This document shows, piece by piece, positions 1 through 8,929 of a stretch of 64,000 nucleotides of DNA. The notes beneath the pieces are model-generated. The model was not told where the DNA came from. It ran no database searches and saw only the letters and a list, made by a program, of their open reading frames with translations. Each line of letters starts with the position of its first letter. The first letter of the stretch is position 1. Both the position numbers and the translations under genes were made by a program. This DNA is from Kutzneria chonburiensis (lineage in GTDB: Bacteria > Actinomycetota > Actinomycetes > Mycobacteriales > Pseudonocardiaceae). Location of the stretch: the NCBI RefSeq assembly GCF_028622115.1, contig NZ_CP097263.1, positions 8,122,001 through 8,186,000 of the forward strand, in the 5' to 3' direction.

Positions 1-71
1 GCAACCGGCGCGACCACGGCGCCGACGGCGGCGAGCACACCGGCGGCGACCAATACGCGGTTGATGAACAT
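1..71 (-). CDS. N-terminus of a secreted protein (partial)
   Basis: Only the first 23 or so codons lie in the window; the gene runs off the left edge. The start is an ATG read leftward from position 71, preceded by a clear GGAGG ribosome site eight bases upstream. The residues begin MFINRVLVAAGVLAAVGAVV, a short positive segment followed by an Ala/Val/Gly hydrophobic core, as in a Sec signal peptide or a membrane anchor. Nothing of the mature protein can be seen, so no function is proposed. The GGCT gene on the same strand ends about 60 bases upstream of this start. Confidence 0.5.
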   Translation of the reverse strand, partial: MFINRVLVAAGVLAAVGAVVAPV

Positions 72-129
72 GGTTGAACCACCTCCGCATGCGAGACGCT
101 CGGTTCGCGGCGGAGGTTGCCTCAGTTGA

Positions 130-1188
130 TCAAGCTGACCTACGCCACCCTTGCGGAAGCAGGTCCATGCCCTGTGTCGGCTCGGTCCACACGTAGGTCC
201 AGCACACCACGCCGTCCGGCAGCACGAGACGTATCCGCCGGTAGTCGGGCCCCTCGTATTTGTCCAAAGTGGACAGCGTGCGGCGCGGCGAGCGGATCGG
301 CACGACCCAGCCGGGAATGGTGTCCGTGCCGTCAAGTTGCAGGGCCGGATAGCCCATTCCGGTGTCGTAGAGCGAACCCCGGATCGACACCTTGCGCGGC
401 CGGCCGGTGACCATCGGCTCCAGCAGGTGCCAGGCCTCGTGCCCGGGCTGCAAGGTGCCGTAGACGAAGACCCGTTTGGGCCACGAGTCCGGATTCGGCT
501 CACCGTCCACAGTGGACGCCTTGAGACCGTCGCTGCCGGCCCGCTTGCCGACCAAGCCCTGCGCGTCCGCCTGATCCATGTCGGCGCAGCGCACGGGCTT
601 GCCGCGCACCAGGATCGGCCGTCGTACCCGGTCAGCGGCGGTGTACGCCAGCACCCGGTCGACCACCGCGCCGTCGTCCAGCACCACCCGGCCGCTGCGC
701 ACCCGGGCCAACCGGTACCGCCGGCCGCGGCCCTCGCAGACGTCCAGGACCCGCACCTGCTCCGGATCGGCCATCCAGACGGCGTGCTCCTCGACCACGT
801 CCTTGTCGGCCATCAATGTGGCCGGCCGCTGGTCGTCGACGACCCGCAGGCCGGCGGCCCACACCGCGGCCAGGCCCTCGCAGCGGGCCCGCAGCACGAC
901 CACCGGCCCGGCCAGGCCGAGCGACTCCCGCAGCCAGGTGATCTTCGACGGGCAGGCGTTGGAGCCGTAGGCCAGCACCGGCACGCGCTTGCTCATCGGC
1001 ACCGCGTCCTGCTCGACGAGCCACTCGTCGAGATCCTGACCGGAGTGGTCGACGCGCCAGCCGGACGGGCTCTGCCGGTCCGGGCGCAGCGGCGCGCCGA
1101 CCCCGTTCAGGTGGGCGAACGACACGTCCGGCCGGGCGCCCGGGTAGGGCGCTGCGGGGTACTCCTCGTCGCCGAACGGAAGTCGCAC
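130..1188 (-). CDS. Two-domain gamma-glutamylcyclotransferase-like protein
   Basis: The 352-residue protein carries two GGCT/AIG2-type halves. The first has YGSN at residues 74-77 and an acidic CEGRGRRY segment near 151-158; the second has YGTL at 243-246 and YEGPDYRR at 311-318, where Glu312 matches the usual catalytic acid of this fold. Known family members release 5-oxoproline from gamma-glutamyl amines or peptides, or act on related amides; the substrate here is unknown. The start is a GTG with a weak ribosome site, so the first 60 or so residues may be over-extended. It lies 10 bases downstream of mscR on the same strand, so the two are probably cotranscribed, and a thiol-related role is a reasonable but untested idea. 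Confidence 0.75.
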   Translation of the reverse strand: MRLPFGDEEYPAAPYPGARPDVSFAHLNGVGAPLRPDRQSPSGWRVDHSGQDLDEWLVEQDAVPMSKRVPVLAYGSNACPSKITWLRESLGLAGPVVVLRARCEGLAAVWAAGLRVVDDQRPATLMADKDVVEEHAVWMADPEQVRVLDVCEGRGRRYRLARVRSGRVVLDDGAVVDRVLAYTAADRVRRPILVRGKPVRCADMDQADAQGLVGKRAGSDGLKASTVDGEPNPDSWPKRVFVYGTLQPGHEAWHLLEPMVTGRPRKVSIRGSLYDTGMGYPALQLDGTDTIPGWVVPIRSPRRTLSTLDKYEGPDYRRIRLVLPDGVVCWTYVWTEPTQGMDLLPQGWRRSA

Positions 1189-1198
1189 CTGACCAGTA

Positions 1199-2287
1199 TT
1201 AGTCGAACACGACCACGCTGCGCAGCACGTCGCCGCGGCCCATGCGCTCGAACGACTGCTCTACGTCGCCAAGTCCGATCCGCTCTGTGACGAATTTCTC
1301 CAACGGCAGGCGGCCCTGGAGGTGCAGATCGATCAGCGTGGGGAAGTCGCGCGAAGGCAGGCAGTCGCCGTACCAGGACGACTTGAGCGAGCCGCCACGG
1401 GAGAAGAAGTCGATCAGCGGCATGTCCAGCGTCATGTCCGGGGTCGGCACGCCGACCAGCACCACCGTGCCGGCCAGGTCCCGGCCGTAGAACGCCTGCT
1501 TCCACGTCTCCGGCCGGCCGACGGCGTCGATCACCACGTCGGCGCCGAAGGTGTCGGTCAGCGCCTGGATCGCCTCGACCACGTCGGTCTCGCGGGCGTT
1601 GACCGTGTCGGTCGCGCCGAAGTCCTTGGCCCAGTCCAGTTTCCGCTGGTCCACGTCCACGGCGATGATCTTCGCCGCACCGGCCAGCCGAGCCCCGGCC
1701 ACCGCCGCGCTACCCACGCCGCCGCAGCCGATCACCGCGACCGTGTCGCCGCGGGACACGCCGCCGGTGTTGATCGCCGCGCCCAGACCGGCCATCACGC
1801 CACAGCCCAGCAGACCGGCCACGTCCGGGCTGACCCGGCGGTCCACCGGCGTGCACTGGCCGGCGTGCACCAGCGTCTTCTCCACGAACGCGCCGATGCC
1901 CAGGGCGTTGCTCAGCGGCTGGCCGCTGGTCAGCGTCATCGGCTGGCTGGCGTTGAACGTGTTGAAGCAGTACCAGGGCCGGCCGCGACGGCAGGCCCGG
2001 CAGTCGCCGCACACCGCGCGCCAGTTCAGGATCACGAAGTCGCCCGGCGCCACATTCGTCACGCCCGCGCCGACCACTTCGACGATGCCGGACGCCTCGT
2101 GGCCGAGCAGGAACGGGAACTCGTCGTTGATGCCGCCCTCGCGGTAGTGCAGGTCGGTGTGGCAGACGCCGCAGGCCTGCACCCGCACCACGACCTCACC
2201 CGGTCCCGGATCCGGCACGACGATCCGCTGGACGCTCACCGGGGCGCCCTTCCCGGTCGCCACCACTCCGTTGACCTCGTACGGCAT
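1199..2287 (-). CDS. mscR: S-(hydroxymethyl)mycothiol dehydrogenase
   Basis: A zinc-dependent medium-chain alcohol dehydrogenase of 362 residues. Catalytic zinc ligands are visible as Cys39, the GHE at 62-64 and Cys162; structural zinc cysteines are 93, 96, 99 and 107; the NAD-binding GCGGVG is at 187-192. The overall sequence matches the actinobacterial MscR/AdhE2 type, which oxidises the formaldehyde adduct of mycothiol and also handles S-nitrosomycothiol. This is cytosolic formaldehyde and nitric oxide detoxification and implies a mycothiol-producing actinobacterium. It is the first gene of a probable two-gene leftward unit with the GGCT-like protein. The upstream 220 bases hold direct and inverted repeats described separately. 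A generic zinc alcohol dehydrogenase is the alternative, but the fit to MscR is close. Confidence 0.88.
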   Translation of the reverse strand: MPYEVNGVVATGKGAPVSVQRIVVPDPGPGEVVVRVQACGVCHTDLHYREGGINDEFPFLLGHEASGIVEVVGAGVTNVAPGDFVILNWRAVCGDCRACRRGRPWYCFNTFNASQPMTLTSGQPLSNALGIGAFVEKTLVHAGQCTPVDRRVSPDVAGLLGCGVMAGLGAAINTGGVSRGDTVAVIGCGGVGSAAVAGARLAGAAKIIAVDVDQRKLDWAKDFGATDTVNARETDVVEAIQALTDTFGADVVIDAVGRPETWKQAFYGRDLAGTVVLVGVPTPDMTLDMPLIDFFSRGGSLKSSWYGDCLPSRDFPTLIDLHLQGRLPLEKFVTERIGLGDVEQSFERMGRGDVLRSVVVFD

Positions 2288-2370
2288 CGGCTACCCCTTC
2301 CGGCGTCGTCGCCCTTGATCGGCAGCCTCGCACTTCCATGCACCCATGGCGACCCCCGCACGGGTTTTTG

Positions 2371-2449
2371 CACATGCGGTCCGGACTTGCCCCCAGGCGT
2401 CACATGCGGTCCGGAGGTGTCGCAGGGAGGCAAGTATGACGCGCATGTG
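2371..2449. repeat. CACATGCG-box cluster upstream of mscR
   Basis: CACATGCGGTCCGGA occurs twice, at 2371-2385 and 2401-2415, exactly 30 bases apart, and CGCATGTG (the reverse complement of CACATGCG) follows at 2442-2449. The cluster sits between the divergent mscR and SRPBCC genes, where an operator would be expected. The same octamer forms the ends of the long inverted repeats at 49823-49871 and 57458-57512. Confidence 0.6.
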
Positions 2450-2455
2450 ACAAAA

Positions 2456-2479
2456 GCCGTCACCGGAACGGGTGACGGC
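2456..2479. promoter_or_regulatory. Perfect inverted repeat upstream of SRPBCC gene
   Basis: GCCGTCACC and GGTGACGGC form 9-bp perfect arms around a 6-base centre, ending 29 bases before the GTG start at 2509. There is no T-run behind it, so an operator or a 5' leader hairpin is likelier than a terminator. Confidence 0.45.
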
Positions 2480-2508
2480 CGGCGAAACCCCGGCCCGGCA
2501 GCGTCGTT

Positions 2509-2988
2509 GTGGACGGTGTGACAGAGGATCCCGTCAGAGTCTCCGTGCATGTCGACGCGCCCGCCGAGGTGGTGTACGACCTGGTCAGCGACGTGACCGG
2601 GCAGCACCGGTTCACCGAGGAGTGCACCCGCTCGCAATGGGTGCACCCGGCCACCGGCCCCGAGGTGGGCGCGGTCTTCCGCGGCAGCAACCGCAACGGC
2701 CCGTTCCGCTGGGCGACCACGTCCGAGGTGGTCAGCGCCGAGCCGGGCCGCCGGTTCCGGTACCTGGTCCGCAGTCTGGGCACGGACGTGGCCGAGTGGG
2801 AGTACGTGATCGAGCCGGGTGACGACGGCTGCCAGGTCACCGAGACGACCTACGACCGGCGCAACGCCTTCTTCCGCTACGTGATCGCGCCGCTGGCCAC
2901 GGGCGTGTGGGACCGGTCGGAGCACAACCGCCGCAATATCGAGCGCACGCTGGACAACCTGCGCCGGGTCGCCGAGCAGCGGGTATAG
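2509..2988 (+). CDS. SRPBCC (START-like) family protein
   Basis: A 159-residue single-domain protein. The N-terminal pattern (VSVHVDAPAEVVYDLVSDVT), the central beta-strands and the closing long helix (EHNRRNIERTLDNLRRVAEQ) are typical of the polyketide cyclase/dehydrase (SRPBCC) hydrophobic-pocket fold. Members bind or transform lipids and aromatic polyketides; the ligand cannot be inferred. The start is GTG at 2509 and an inverted repeat lies just upstream. It stands alone, divergent from mscR and convergent with the PAS-LuxR gene, with a hairpin terminator after it. Confidence 0.7.
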   Translation: MDGVTEDPVRVSVHVDAPAEVVYDLVSDVTGQHRFTEECTRSQWVHPATGPEVGAVFRGSNRNGPFRWATTSEVVSAEPGRRFRYLVRSLGTDVAEWEYVIEPGDDGCQVTETTYDRRNAFFRYVIAPLATGVWDRSEHNRRNIERTLDNLRRVAEQRV

Positions 2989-2991
2989 GAA

Positions 2992-3040
2992 AGCCGGCCA
3001 GGCTCGCGCACGATGCGCGTCGGCACGTTCCTGGCCGGCT
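2992..3040. terminator. Bidirectional hairpin between SRPBCC and LuxR genes
   Basis: AGCCGGCCAGG at 2992-3002 pairs perfectly with CCTGGCCGGCT at 3030-3040. It begins just after the SRPBCC stop and lies downstream of the convergent LuxR gene; T-runs are weak on both sides. Confidence 0.5.
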
Positions 3041-3109
3041 AGTCCGAAAAGCGTAGTCGACTGGTGTATTCGACGGTACCGACATTCCGGTGACATCCTC
3101 AGCCAGGGG

Positions 3110-3715
3110 TCAGCGAGGGGGCCATGCCGCCGGGTCAAGCAGCCCTAGTGAATAGGCCCGGGCCACCAGCGCGGTCCGGTTCGGCACGCCGAAGCGGTCG
3201 GACAGCCGGGTCAGGTGGTAGTTCACGCCGTCGCCGGTGATGCCGAGCTCGGCCGCCACCGCCGCGGAGGTCGCGCCGCCGGCGATCAGCCGCAGGATCT
3301 CGCTCTCCCGGTCGGACAGCTGCACGTCCACCGGCACCGGCGTGATCCGCAGCGTGATCAGCAGGCCCGAGCCGTCGTCGTCGGACACTGCCTGCACGGT
3401 GAGCTCGCCGGCCGCGCCGGCGAACTGCACGGCGATGACCAGCCGGGCCCGGCCGCCGTGTCGGAGTCCGGCGACCAGCTTCTCGTAGTCGCGGCGCACC
3501 TTGGCCTGGAAGAACTCCAGCACGTGCCGGTCGCGCAACTGGGACGGCCGCGTCGACAGCGCCTCCGCGAAGGCCGGATTGGCCACGGCGATCGTGCCGT
3601 CGAGCTGGCAGATCGCGGTGGGCACCGGGGTGCGGTCGAGCAGCGCGAGGAAGCGGTTGCGCCACATGCCGGTGCGCTGCTGCTCCGCGCGCAGTTCGGG
3701 CGTCGTTTCCCTCAC
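3110..3715 (-). CDS. PAS-LuxR transcriptional regulator
   Basis: The 201-residue protein has an N-terminal PAS-like sensor (about residues 20-125, including PVPTAICQLDGTIAVANPAF) and a C-terminal LuxR-type helix-turn-helix (about 133-198, with LSDRESEILRLIAGGATSAA). It has no receiver domain, so it probably senses a small molecule or redox state through PAS. It is transcribed divergently from the CYP102-type P450, and a dyad lies in the shared promoter, so it is the most likely regulator of that enzyme. This differs from the TetR-type control known for Bacillus P450 BM3. The ligand is unknown. Confidence 0.8.
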   Translation of the reverse strand: MRETTPELRAEQQRTGMWRNRFLALLDRTPVPTAICQLDGTIAVANPAFAEALSTRPSQLRDRHVLEFFQAKVRRDYEKLVAGLRHGGRARLVIAVQFAGAAGELTVQAVSDDDGSGLLITLRITPVPVDVQLSDRESEILRLIAGGATSAAVAAELGITGDGVNYHLTRLSDRFGVPNRTALVARAYSLGLLDPAAWPPR

Positions 3716-3723
3716 AGGCCGAA

Positions 3724-3741
3724 ACTACAGGTTCTTGTAGT
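3724..3741. promoter_or_regulatory. Candidate operator in LuxR/P450 divergent promoter
   Basis: ACTACA-GGTTCT-TGTAGT is a perfect dyad of 6-bp arms, 9 bases upstream of the LuxR start and 79 bases before the P450 start. It is placed to control either or both genes. Confidence 0.5.
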
Positions 3742-3819
3742 CCTTCTCATGGCCAACGCCCTTGCCCGCTGCCAGGCTGGGATGGAGCGATCAAGAACGC
3801 ATCGACCTGGGGAAGAGCA

Positions 3820-6800
3820 ATGACAACCTCGATGGACACCACGGGACTCCCGCACCCGGCCAACCGCATTCCCTTGGTCGGCGACGTGGTCGGCACCTCA
3901 CCGGCCACCCCGGTGCAGGACGCCATGCGGCAGGCCCGTGAGCTCGGCCCGATCTTCGCCCGCCAGTTCTTCGGCAACGACGTGGTCTTCGTGTCCGGCG
4001 CCGACCTGGTGGCCGAGGTGGCCGACGAGGACCGGTTCGCCAAGCACGTCGCGCCCTCGCTGGCCCGCATCCGCGCCATCGCCGGCGACGGCCTGTTCAC
4101 CGCGTTCAACGAAGAGCCCAACTGGCAGAAGGCCCACGACATCCTGCTGCCGGCCTTCTCGCTGCAGTCCATGCGCGGCTACCACCCGGCCATGCTGGAG
4201 GTGGCCAACCGGCTGGTCGCGTCCTGGGACGAGCACGTGGACCGCCGCCCGGTCGAGGTGGCCGACGACATGACCCGGCTGACCCTGGACACCATCGGCC
4301 TGACCGGCTTCGCCTTCGACTTCGAGTCGTTCCAGCGCCCCGACCCGCACCCGTTCGTGCAGGCCCTGGTCCGCGGCCTGGCCCACGCCCAGGCCAAGGC
4401 CCGTGAGCTGCCGTGGATCGGCCCGATCCTGAACAAGGGGGCCGACGAGCAGTTCGCCAAGGACGCCTCGTTCCTGGCCGGCGTGGTCGACGACGTGATC
4501 AGGGAGCGCAAGGAGTCCGGCGACACGTCGACCGACGACATGCTGGGCCTGATGCTCAACGCGCCGCACCCGGTCGACGGCACCGTGCTGGACGACACCA
4601 ACATCCGCAACCAGGTGATCACCTTCCTGATCGCCGGCCACGAGACCACCTCCGGCGCGCTGTCGTTCGCGCTGTACTACCTGCTCAAGAACCCGACCGT
4701 GCTGGCCAAGGCGCAGGCCGAGGTGGACGCGCTGTGGGGCGACCAGGAGAACCCGCAGCCGACGTACGAGGAGGTCGGCAAGCTCCGCTACGTGCGGCAG
4801 GTGCTCAACGAGGCGCTGCGCCTGTGGCCGACCGCGGCCGCGTTCTCCCGTGAGGCGATCGTCGACACCACCATCGGCGGGCACTCGATCAAGAAGGGGC
4901 AGTGGGTGGTCGTGCTGGCCCCGATGCTGCACCGGGACAAGGTGTGGGGCGACAACGTGGAGGCGTTCGACCCCGGCCGGTTCGACCCGGAGCGGGAGAA
5001 GGCCCGTCCGGTGCACGCGTTCAAGCCGTTCGGCACCGGCGAGCGGGCCTGCATCGGCCGGCAGTTCGCGCTGCACGAGGCCACGCTGCTGCTGGGGATG
5101 ATCATCCACCGGTACCGGCTGCTGGACACCTTCGACTACCAGCTCAAGATCAAGGAGACGCTGACCCTCAAGCCGACCGGGTTCCGGCTGGACCTGGCTC
5201 GCCGCACCGAGCGGGTGAAGCCGCTTGCCGCGGCGGTTTCGAGGAGACGACCAAGGCGGCCGGGCGGGCCAAGCAGGGCACCACGCTGACCGTGCTGCAC
5301 GGCTCCAACCTCGGCACCTGCCGGGCGATGGCCCGCCAGCTGGCCGACGAGGGCGAGGACCGCGGCTTCACCGCCGTGGCCGCGCCGCTGGACGAGTTCA
5401 CCGGCAAGCTGCCGTCGGACGGCCCGGTGGTGGTGGTTGCCGCCTCGTACAACGGAAAGCCGACCGATGACGCCGCGAAGTTCGTGGCGTGGCTGGATTC
5501 CACGTCCGACGACCTGTCCGGTGTGTCGTTCGCCGTGCTGGGCGTCGGCGACCGGAACTGGGCCGCGACCTACCAGCACGTGCCGACCCGGCTGGACGCC
5601 CGGCTGGCCGAGCTGGGCGGGGTGCGGCTGGTCGACCGCTGTGAGGCCGACGCCTCCGGCGACCTGACCGGCGACATCGAGTCGTGGAGCGACCTGCTGT
5701 GGACGGAACTCCTTACCCGGTACGGGGATCCGGATGCCGCGCCGGTCGCTGAGGACAGCTCCGACCGCTTGTACGACGTGCGGGTGATCACCGGCCCGGT
5801 GACCGCCGCGCTGGACGCCCGGTACGAGGTCGTGCCGATGACCGTGCTGGCCAACGACGAGCTCGTCGACGTGGACAGCCCGCTCGGGCGGTCCAAGCGG
5901 CACCTGCGGATCCAGCTCCCCGAGGGCGTCACGTACCGGACGGGCGATCACCTGACCGTCGTGCCGGACAACCCGTCCGACCTGGTCGACCGGGTCGCCG
6001 CCCGGTTCGGGCTCGACCTCGACCTGGTCGTGGCGATCAACCCTCGGCAGAAGACCCGGCGGGCCATTCCCGTCGACCGCCCCGTGACGATCCGCCAGCT
6101 GCTGACGCACTTCGTCGAGTTGCAGAACCCGGCGACGCCGGCGCAGATCAAGGTGCTGGCCGAAGGCAACCCGTGCCCGCCGGAGAAGGCGGCGCTGGAG
6201 GCGCTGACCGAGACCGAGCTGAGCCTGCTGGAGCTGCTGGAGCAGAACCCGGCGTGCCAGCTGGCGCCGGCCGACTTCCTGGAGATGCTGTCGCCGATCC
6301 AGGCCCGGCACTACTCGATCTCGTCCTCGGCGCTGCTCACGCCGGGTGAGATCGAGCTGATCGTCGGCGTCGTTTCCGGGCCGTCGCGCACCGGATCCGG
6401 CGAGTTCCACGGGGTTTCCTCGTACTTCCTGTCCCGGCTGGCCGCCGGTGAGCAGCTGCGGGCCCGCGTGGACAAGGCCCGTGAGGCGTTCCAGGCGCCG
6501 GCCGACCTGTCCGTTCCGGTGATCTACGTCAGCGCCGGCACCGGGCTGGCCCCGTTCCGTGGCTTCATCGGCGACCGGGCCGCGGAGCAGGCCGCCGGCA
6601 AGGCACTGGGTCCCGGGCTCTGCTACTTCGGCATTCGGCACCCCGATGTCGACTACCTGCACCGGTCCGAGCTCGAGGCGGCCGAGCAGGCCGGTGTGAT
6701 CTCCATGCGCCCGGCCTTCTCCCGGGCCGAGGTCGACGGCGTGAAGTACGTGCAGGACCGGATCGCCGTCGACGGTGACGAGATCTGGGCGGCGATGGAG

Positions 6801-6965
6801 GCCGGTGGCCGGGTCTACATCTGCGGCGACGGCAAGGGCATGGCGCCGGCCGTTCGTGAGGCGTTCAAGTCCATCCACCGCGGCCACGGCTCGGGCGACG
6901 ACCAGGTCTGGTTGGACGGCCTGATCGCCGAGGACCGGTACGTGGAGGACGTCTGGGCGGGCTGA
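3820..6965 (+). CDS. Self-sufficient P450-reductase fusion, CYP102 type (frameshifted as read)
   Basis: The heme domain is open from 3820 to a stop at 5289; the reductase is open in the -1 frame through 6965. The P450 part has the I-helix AGHETT at residues 272-277 and heme ligand Cys411 in PFGTGERACIG, and resembles P450 BM3 closely. The reductase part has a flavodoxin-like FMN domain (TVLHGSNLGTC), an FAD domain (RHYSISSS) and NADPH motifs (SAGTGLAPFRGF, ICGDGKGMAPAV). Inserting one base near 5236-5238 joins them as KPLAAAG-FEETTKAAG, the normal fusion linker. No slippery heptamer or internal ribosome site is seen, so a sequencing error or recent mutation is likelier than programmed shifting. 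Known CYP102 enzymes hydroxylate fatty acids in the cytosol. Control by the divergent PAS-LuxR gene is inferred. Confidence 0.85.
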
Positions 6966-6980
6966 GTCCCAGTGTGTCAG

Positions 6981-7016
6981 AGGCCGGCCCCGATTCGTCG
7001 GGGCCGGCCTTTCCCT
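6981..7016 (+). terminator. Intrinsic terminator after the P450-reductase gene
   Basis: AGGCCGGCCCCGA and its exact complement form a 13-bp stem with a TTCG loop, followed by a short pyrimidine/T stretch (TTTCCCTT). It begins 16 bases after the stop codon. Confidence 0.8.
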
Positions 7017-7126
7017 TGCAGCACAACGGGAGGATCTTGTAGAGCAGGGGTGTCGCGACAAGTCAACGCTTTCTTTTCCCCGGAAATACCTGGTACTCCT
7101 GGATTACCGACTTCTTTGGGGGAAAC

Positions 7127-7993
7127 ATGACTGGTTGGTACGTCGACGACCGCTGCACGGACTGCGATGTGGCCCGACAGTTCGCGCCCGAGCTGATCGC
7201 CCAGGTGGACGGGCGGTCCGCGGTGATCCGGCAGCCCGAGACCGAGGCCGAGCGGCAGCTGATGCACACCGCCGCCTACGCCTGCCCGACCCGCTCCATC
7301 CGGCTCACCGATTCCCGGTTGGACCCCGATCTCGACCCGTTCCCGTTGGCGCTGGACGACGATCTGTTCCACTGTGGACACAACTCGCGGATGACCGCCG
7401 CGGCGAACTCCTATCTGCTGCGCCGCCCCGGCGGCAACCTGATGATCGACACGCCGCGCTGGAGCGCCGAGCTGGCCGACCGCTACGAGCGGCTTGGTCC
7501 GATCACCCACGTTCTGCTGACCCATCGCGATCACGTCGCCCACGGCCGCGAGTACGCCGACCGTTTCGGTGCCAAGCTGTGGATCCACGAGGGCGACCTG
7601 GACGCCGCGCCGGACGCCGACGTGGTCGTGCGCGGGCTGGACCCGGTCGAGGTCGTGCCCGGTGTCGTCGTGCATCCGTTCCCCGGGCACACCCGTGGCA
7701 GCGTGCTGTTCCTGGCCGACGACAAGTACTGCTTCACCGGCGACTCGTTCTACTGGTCCCGCACCACCGGTGACCTCGAGGTCGCCGAGAACGTGACCTG
7801 GTACGACATCCGGGTCCTGGCCGAGTCCCTGGCCCGGACCGCCCCGCTCATCCGGTTCGAGTACGTGCTGCCCGGACACGGCGACCGCAAACGCTTGCCG
7901 GCCGACGAGATGGCTTCGCGGATGGCTGATCTGACCGCCCGGACGGCACTGCTGGAACCTCGACCGGTCGATTTCACCGCCACCCGGTGGTGA
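7127..7993 (+). CDS. Ferredoxin-MBL-fold metallohydrolase fusion
   Basis: Residues 1-65 form a short ferredoxin-like module with Cys10, Cys13 and a CP at the end of AAYACP, enough for three cluster ligands rather than four. Residues from about 75 are a metallo-beta-lactamase fold with the metal motif THRDHVAHG, a later PGHTRGS and a C-terminal PGHGDRK. Such fusions are known in actinobacteria but their substrate is not established; a redox-linked hydrolase or oxygen/sulfur chemistry is possible. The ATG at 7127 has a GGGGGA ribosome site. It follows the P450 terminator, so it has its own promoter. Confidence 0.72.
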   Translation: MTGWYVDDRCTDCDVARQFAPELIAQVDGRSAVIRQPETEAERQLMHTAAYACPTRSIRLTDSRLDPDLDPFPLALDDDLFHCGHNSRMTAAANSYLLRRPGGNLMIDTPRWSAELADRYERLGPITHVLLTHRDHVAHGREYADRFGAKLWIHEGDLDAAPDADVVVRGLDPVEVVPGVVVHPFPGHTRGSVLFLADDKYCFTGDSFYWSRTTGDLEVAENVTWYDIRVLAESLARTAPLIRFEYVLPGHGDRKRLPADEMASRMADLTARTALLEPRPVDFTATRW

Positions 7994-8012
7994 TCCGTGG
8001 TGTGATCGAGGC

Positions 8013-8777
8013 GTGACGGACCCGGGGACCTGGACTCCCGAGCACTATCGGCGGGCCAACGGCCGGCAGTTCCGCACCGCCATCGAGGCGTTGGAGCTGG
8101 CCGGGCTGCACAGTGGCCGGTTGGCCGACGTGGGCTGCGGCAGCGGGGAGATCACCCGGGAGATGGCCTCGCGGGGATATGCCGTGACGGCCAGCGACTT
8201 CTCGCCGGCGATGGTCGAGGCGACACGGGAGCTGTGCGCCGGGCTGCCGGTCACGGTCGAGGTCCGTGACGCCCGGAACCTCCAGTTGGCGCCGGGGGCG
8301 TTCGACATCGTGCACTGCTCGTGGGTCTTGCACTGGCTCGACGACATCGACCACGCGTTGACGGAGATGGCCGCCGCCGTCGCGCCCGGCGGGGCGCTGG
8401 TGGTGCAGTGGAGTCGAGCCAATCCTCGCAACCAACCGGATCCGGTGATCATGCTGGAAGCGGTGATGAACCGGCCCCGCTGGCGGGACCGGCTGGCCGA
8501 CACCCCGTTCGCCATGTTCCAGCACCCGGCCGACGAGGTCGTGGCCCGGCTGACCGCCGCCGGCCTCGCCATCGAGCTGCCGCCGACCGAGCTCGACGCC
8601 CAGTTCGTGGCCGATCCCGTGGCGCTCGGCCAGATCATGAAGGCCGCCGGCCTGGCCGAGCAGGCGAAAAAGCTCGGTGGCGACGCCGATGACTTCGTCA
8701 CCGAGGTCGCCACCGAGATGGTCAAGGCCAACGAGCTCAACCCGCACAACATGCGGGTGATCGCCCGCCGCTGCTGA
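8013..8777 (+). CDS. Class I SAM-dependent methyltransferase
   Basis: A 254-residue protein with the AdoMet motif I LADVGCGSGEITREM, an acidic residue after the second strand (VTASDFSPAMVEA), and the post-motif strand FDIVHCSWVLHWLDD, as in the UbiE/trans-aconitate methyltransferase group. The substrate is not evident. It starts with GTG at 8013, 19 bases after the MBL gene stop, so the two may form a unit. A large nested palindrome follows it. Confidence 0.72.
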   Translation: MTDPGTWTPEHYRRANGRQFRTAIEALELAGLHSGRLADVGCGSGEITREMASRGYAVTASDFSPAMVEATRELCAGLPVTVEVRDARNLQLAPGAFDIVHCSWVLHWLDDIDHALTEMAAAVAPGGALVVQWSRANPRNQPDPVIMLEAVMNRPRWRDRLADTPFAMFQHPADEVVARLTAAGLAIELPPTELDAQFVADPVALGQIMKAAGLAEQAKKLGGDADDFVTEVATEMVKANELNPHNMRVIARRC

Positions 8778-8807
8778 TGCATGAGGTCGCCGCCCGCACG
8801 ACTATGT

Positions 8808-8907
8808 GCGAGGTCGCGCCGGTCTCTGGACCGCGGGCATGCTGCGATCGAGTCTTTCCATCGATCGCAGCATGCCAAGGGAAGAGACCGGTCACGAGCG
8901 ACCTCGC
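8808..8907. repeat. Nested three-tier palindrome between convergent genes
   Basis: Three inverted pairs are nested: GCGAGGTCGC at 8808-8817 with 8898-8907, CCGGTCTCT at 8819-8827 with 8883-8891, and GCATGCTGCGATCGA at 8837-8851 with 8861-8875, closing on a 9-base loop. The methyltransferase and the C39-like peptidase converge on it. It could act as a bidirectional terminator, but lacks a T-run and is unusually long and layered for one. Confidence 0.7.
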
Positions 8908-8929
8908 CCCGCGCGGCACGCGCGGCATG

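Noticed and set aside
5225-5290. Programmed -1 frameshift joining P450 and reductase
   Set aside because: There is no slippery heptamer or downstream structure; three other genes in the window show the same one-base loss, so an error or mutation is likelier.
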